14,298 nucleotides of DNA from an uncultured Clostridia bacterium (GTDB lineage: Bacteria; Bacillota; Clostridia; Oscillospirales; Ruminococcaceae). Positions within the stretch are counted from its first letter, which is position 1. Every line of letters starts with the position of its first letter. The notes beneath the pieces are model-generated. The model was not told where the DNA came from. It saw nothing but the letters and a program-made list of their open reading frames with translations, and did not search any database. A program made the translations under genes and the position numbers. The stretch lies in assembly GCA_945947715.1 (NCBI GenBank), contig CAMEYZ010000030.1:1-14298 (forward strand). The letters run 5' to 3'. Shown here one piece after another: positions 12,579-14,298 of this stretch.

Positions 12579-13615
12579 TTATATTCCTCCGTTAGTCTTG
12601 CTATCAGTTCATCTGCCAATGAGGTTTTCCCGATAATTCCGTACTTATAGGAAAAGGTCACCGCTCCGATATCCATTTCGCCCTTTACCTTTGCTTTCAG
12701 ATAATACTCTATCCTCTCCATGAGCACAGCCGCAGTTTGTTCTCTCATGTGAGCCTCGTCCAGCAGCTCCAGCCCAGCATCTACTGTGGCACACTCGGGG
12801 ATTTTTTGAAGCACATCTATACTCACACCCGCAGTCACACCACAGCTCACAAGCACGTCCATTCTCCCGTCCGCCATGGACGAATGGGTGTTCATTATCC
12901 CCGCTCCCAGCTTTACCAGCTTGCCGATATGTCCGATGATAAGCAGCCCTTCAAAGCCCAGCTCCATGGCGATATCTATCCCGTCGCCGATAAAATTGCT
13001 GCACATCACACTTCTGTCCAGCATCAGCGGCATCACTTCCGCAAGGAAGCTTTTGCTATAGTTGCCGATAGTCATCAGAAGAGTTTTCTTCCCCTCAGCA
13101 CGGCGCATTTTTTCCTCGGCGCGGATAGTGCCTATTACCGCAGAGCTGCTCATTGGCTCGACAATACCTGTGGTGCCGAGAATGGATATGCCGCCCTCTA
13201 TGCCCATTCGCGGATTGTAGGTTTTCTGAGCGATATTCTCTCCGCCGGGAACGGAAATTGTCACCTCAAAGCCGCCCTCATAGCTGTATTTCCGGGCGAT
13301 GTCATCCACTGCGGCGGCTATCATTTTCCGAGGAACACTGTTTATCGCCGCTTCTCCCACCGGCTGGTCGAGCCCTGGTTTGGTCACTCTGCCAACGCCA
13401 CTTCCTCCGAGGATATGGGTGCCGCTGGGGATTTTCCGCACCTCAGAATACACAAGCAGGCCGTTTGTCACATCAGGGTCATCGCCGCCGTCCTTTCTCA
13501 CCGCACAGGAAACACAGTCCGCAGCGCGCTTTACGTCCAGTATCTCCAGGGTGAGGTCAGCGCCACTGGGAGTTTTCAGCATCACCTCGGATACCATTTC
13601 CCCTGACAATAGCAT
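12575..13615 (-). CDS. cbiD: Cobalt-precorrin-5B C1-methyltransferase CbiD, 5'-truncated
   Basis: 346 codons from ATG 13615; family members are about 360-380 residues. The body is intact: GSGVGRVTKPGLD (71-83), GEAAINSVPRKMI (87-99), the strand with SVPGGENIAQKTYNPRMGI near 120-140, GISILGTTGIVEPMSSSA (142-159), GNYSKSFL, the GHIGKLVKLGAGIMNTHS motif near 228-245. It methylates C-1 in the anaerobic corrin pathway. The start is not natural: the family's opening RxGyTTGtcAaaAakAA segment is absent, MLLSG is normally internal, and no SD site precedes the ATG. An in-frame TGA lies four codons upstream. The break coincides with the start of the hsdS fragment on the other strand, so the operon has also lost its promoter and any cobalamin riboswitch. 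Its stop overlaps cobM by four bases. Confidence 0.85.
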   Translation of the reverse strand: MLLSGEMVSEVMLKTPSGADLTLEILDVKRAADCVSCAVRKDGGDDPDVTNGLLVYSEVRKIPSGTHILGGSGVGRVTKPGLDQPVGEAAINSVPRKMIAAAVDDIARKYSYEGGFEVTISVPGGENIAQKTYNPRMGIEGGISILGTTGIVEPMSSSAVIGTIRAEEKMRRAEGKKTLLMTIGNYSKSFLAEVMPLMLDRSVMCSNFIGDGIDIAMELGFEGLLIIGHIGKLVKLGAGIMNTHSSMADGRMDVLVSCGVTAGVSIDVLQKIPECATVDAGLELLDEAHMREQTAAVLMERIEYYLKAKVKGEMDIGAVTFSYKYGIIGKTSLADELIARLTEEYK

Positions 13616-14077
13616 CTTATAGCTTCATTTCGATACGGAAAAATGCCAGATAAAAGTCGAGTTTCCTCGGTTGGAAAATATCCGGTTTTTAGTGGCTATC
13701 GTATTACTGGTTATTATGACGAATATAATTTGGATAGAGGCAAAATCGTTATTGTCGCACGAGGAGTTGGTGGAACAGGTGATGTTAAGCTATCTCCTAC
13801 TCGTTGTTACTTAACTAATTTATCAATTGCTGCTGAAATAAATGAACAAGTAGCTGATATTCATTATATATACTATTACTTTACGAACAGGAATTTGCGA
13901 TATTTAGATTCTGGCTCTGCACAATCTCAAATTACTATTTCCGATTTAGAGAAAGTTAAGGTTAAATTGCCTGAACTTATTGTGCAAAAAAGAATATCAA
14001 ACATTCTCTTATCAATTGACTACAAAATCGAACTTAATAATCGAATAAATGATAATTTGCGGTGTAACGCTGCTTAG
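13616..14077 (+). pseudogene. hsdS: Type I restriction-modification specificity subunit fragment (hsdS)
   Basis: The frame is open from about 13613 and encodes one target-recognition domain plus the start of the central helix of an HsdS subunit, which sets the DNA target of a type I restriction system. Signs are ASFRYGKMPDKSRV, KYPVFSGYRITGYYDEYN, IVIVARGVGGTGDVKL, YYFTNRNLRYLDSGSAQSQI, then PELIVQKRISNILLSIDYKI and ELNNRINDNL. Full HsdS is about 380-420 residues. Here the first ~15-20 residues are cut at the cbiD junction, and after NNRINDNL the frame runs into four unrelated residues and a stop, so the second recognition domain is missing. ATG 13643 lies inside the domain and has no SD site. 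The sequence is clearly AT-richer than the cobalamin genes. Confidence 0.8.
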
Positions 14078-14154
14078 ATTTTTATGTTTGATACGTCTAT
14101 TTCGCCGTTCATCAGTTTGGGTAATAAACTATCTCTTAATGCTATTATGTTCTT
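14074..14154 (-). pseudogene. Reversed C-terminal tail of an hsdS gene
   Basis: On the minus strand the frame ends ALRDSLLPKLMNGEIDVSNI and Lys-Ile before TAA. This is the standard C-terminal tail of HsdS subunits. Only about 22 codons remain; an in-frame TAG lies at 14155-14157, and matching residues end near 14142. Its stop codon overlaps the stop of the forward hsdS fragment (14075-14077), so two hsdS pieces meet tail to tail. Confidence 0.72.
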
Positions 14155-14298
14155 CTATGGTAAGCAAAGAGGACAGAATAGAAGCTGCTTTCTTTGAGGC
14201 AGTAAGAGTGCTTATTATGCGTTTACTTAACAATGGCGGCGGCAGAGTGATCTCTCTGAAAGAAATGAATGAGAGAATAAACGAACTTTTAAAGCAGA
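14139..14298 (+). pseudogene. hsdR: C-terminal region of a type I restriction endonuclease subunit (hsdR), partial
   Basis: The frame from ATG 14139 encodes LLCSSMVSKEDRIEAAFFEA, VRVLIMRLL, and ISLKEMNERINELLKQ, and runs off the window's right edge. This resembles the stretch just before and into the DUF3387 C-terminal domain of clostridial HsdR proteins, the ATP-driven translocase and nuclease subunit, normally about 1000 residues. The nuclease and helicase domains should lie upstream but are replaced by the reversed hsdS tail at about 14142. There is no SD site at either ATG (14139, 14157). Identification rests on about 50 residues, so the family is probable but not certain. Confidence 0.55.

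Noticed and set aside
12737..13606. A 289-codon open frame on the plus strand opposite cbiD
   Set aside because: It is a shadow of the cbiD coding strand: no SD site, His/Ser-rich low-information composition and no recognisable motif, while cbiD matches its family throughout.
13600..13700. A cobalamin riboswitch ahead of cbiD
   Set aside because: The sequence upstream of cbiD is hsdS coding sequence; no B12-box is visible. Any switch was lost with the 5' end.
1..14298. CRISPR arrays and tRNA genes
   Set aside because: No regularly spaced direct repeats and no tRNA-like cloverleaf with a TTCGA/TTCAA arm was seen on either strand.

Overview
The window fits a gut Clostridia genome of the Ruminococcus/Oscillospiraceae kind. 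Supporting signs are an IreB (UPF0297) protein, an archaeal-type AspRS, the short clostridial form of CobU, strong TTGxxA-N17-TATAAT promoters and SD motifs near AGGAGG. I cannot name the species from the sequence alone.

Left part (1-7750): a 3'-truncated SRP RNA reads leftward off the edge from a clear promoter. Then come ireB and a secreted polysaccharide deacetylase (+), closed by a strong terminator. A small DUF3592-like membrane protein (+), perhaps followed by a 35-residue CTG-start membrane peptide, converges on aspS (-) at a bidirectional terminator. Divergent from aspS is a methyl-accepting chemotaxis protein (+), followed by an alanine/glycine:cation symporter (+) whose TTG start lies just after the MCP terminator.

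Middle (7750-8450): about 700 bp without genes. It holds two inverted copies of a ~250-bp element separated by 149 bp. The copies share an 87-bp, ~94% identical outer segment that contains a Rho-independent terminator. Their inner parts have diverged in sequence but keep the same helices through compensatory changes and the same 40-nt loop. This looks like an uncharacterised structured-RNA repeat that also ends both convergent transcription units. It is the best candidate in the window for something undescribed.

Right part (8450-13615, - strand): a tightly overlapping cobalamin operon in the order cbiD, cobM/cbiF, cbiG-cobJ, cobK, cbiA remnant, cobU remnant-cobS, short cobU, cobC. cobM, short cobU and cobC look whole. 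The rest is badly eroded: cbiD lacks its N-terminus, cbiG has an internal deletion and is fused to the C-terminal part of cobJ, cobK keeps only its two ends, cbiA only its middle, and the end of a canonical cobU runs into a cobS lacking its N-terminus. Most joins stay in frame, but several active sites are gone, so the pathway should not work from this locus.

Right end (13616-14298): AT-richer pieces of a type I restriction system. A 5'-less hsdS half faces a reversed hsdS C-terminal tail, which in turn abuts the C-terminal region of hsdR. The hsdS piece meets the truncated cbiD with no spacer. From about 10.1 kb to the end the window is a chain of at least nine breakpoints, so either real erosion and rearrangement or a chimeric assembly must be considered.
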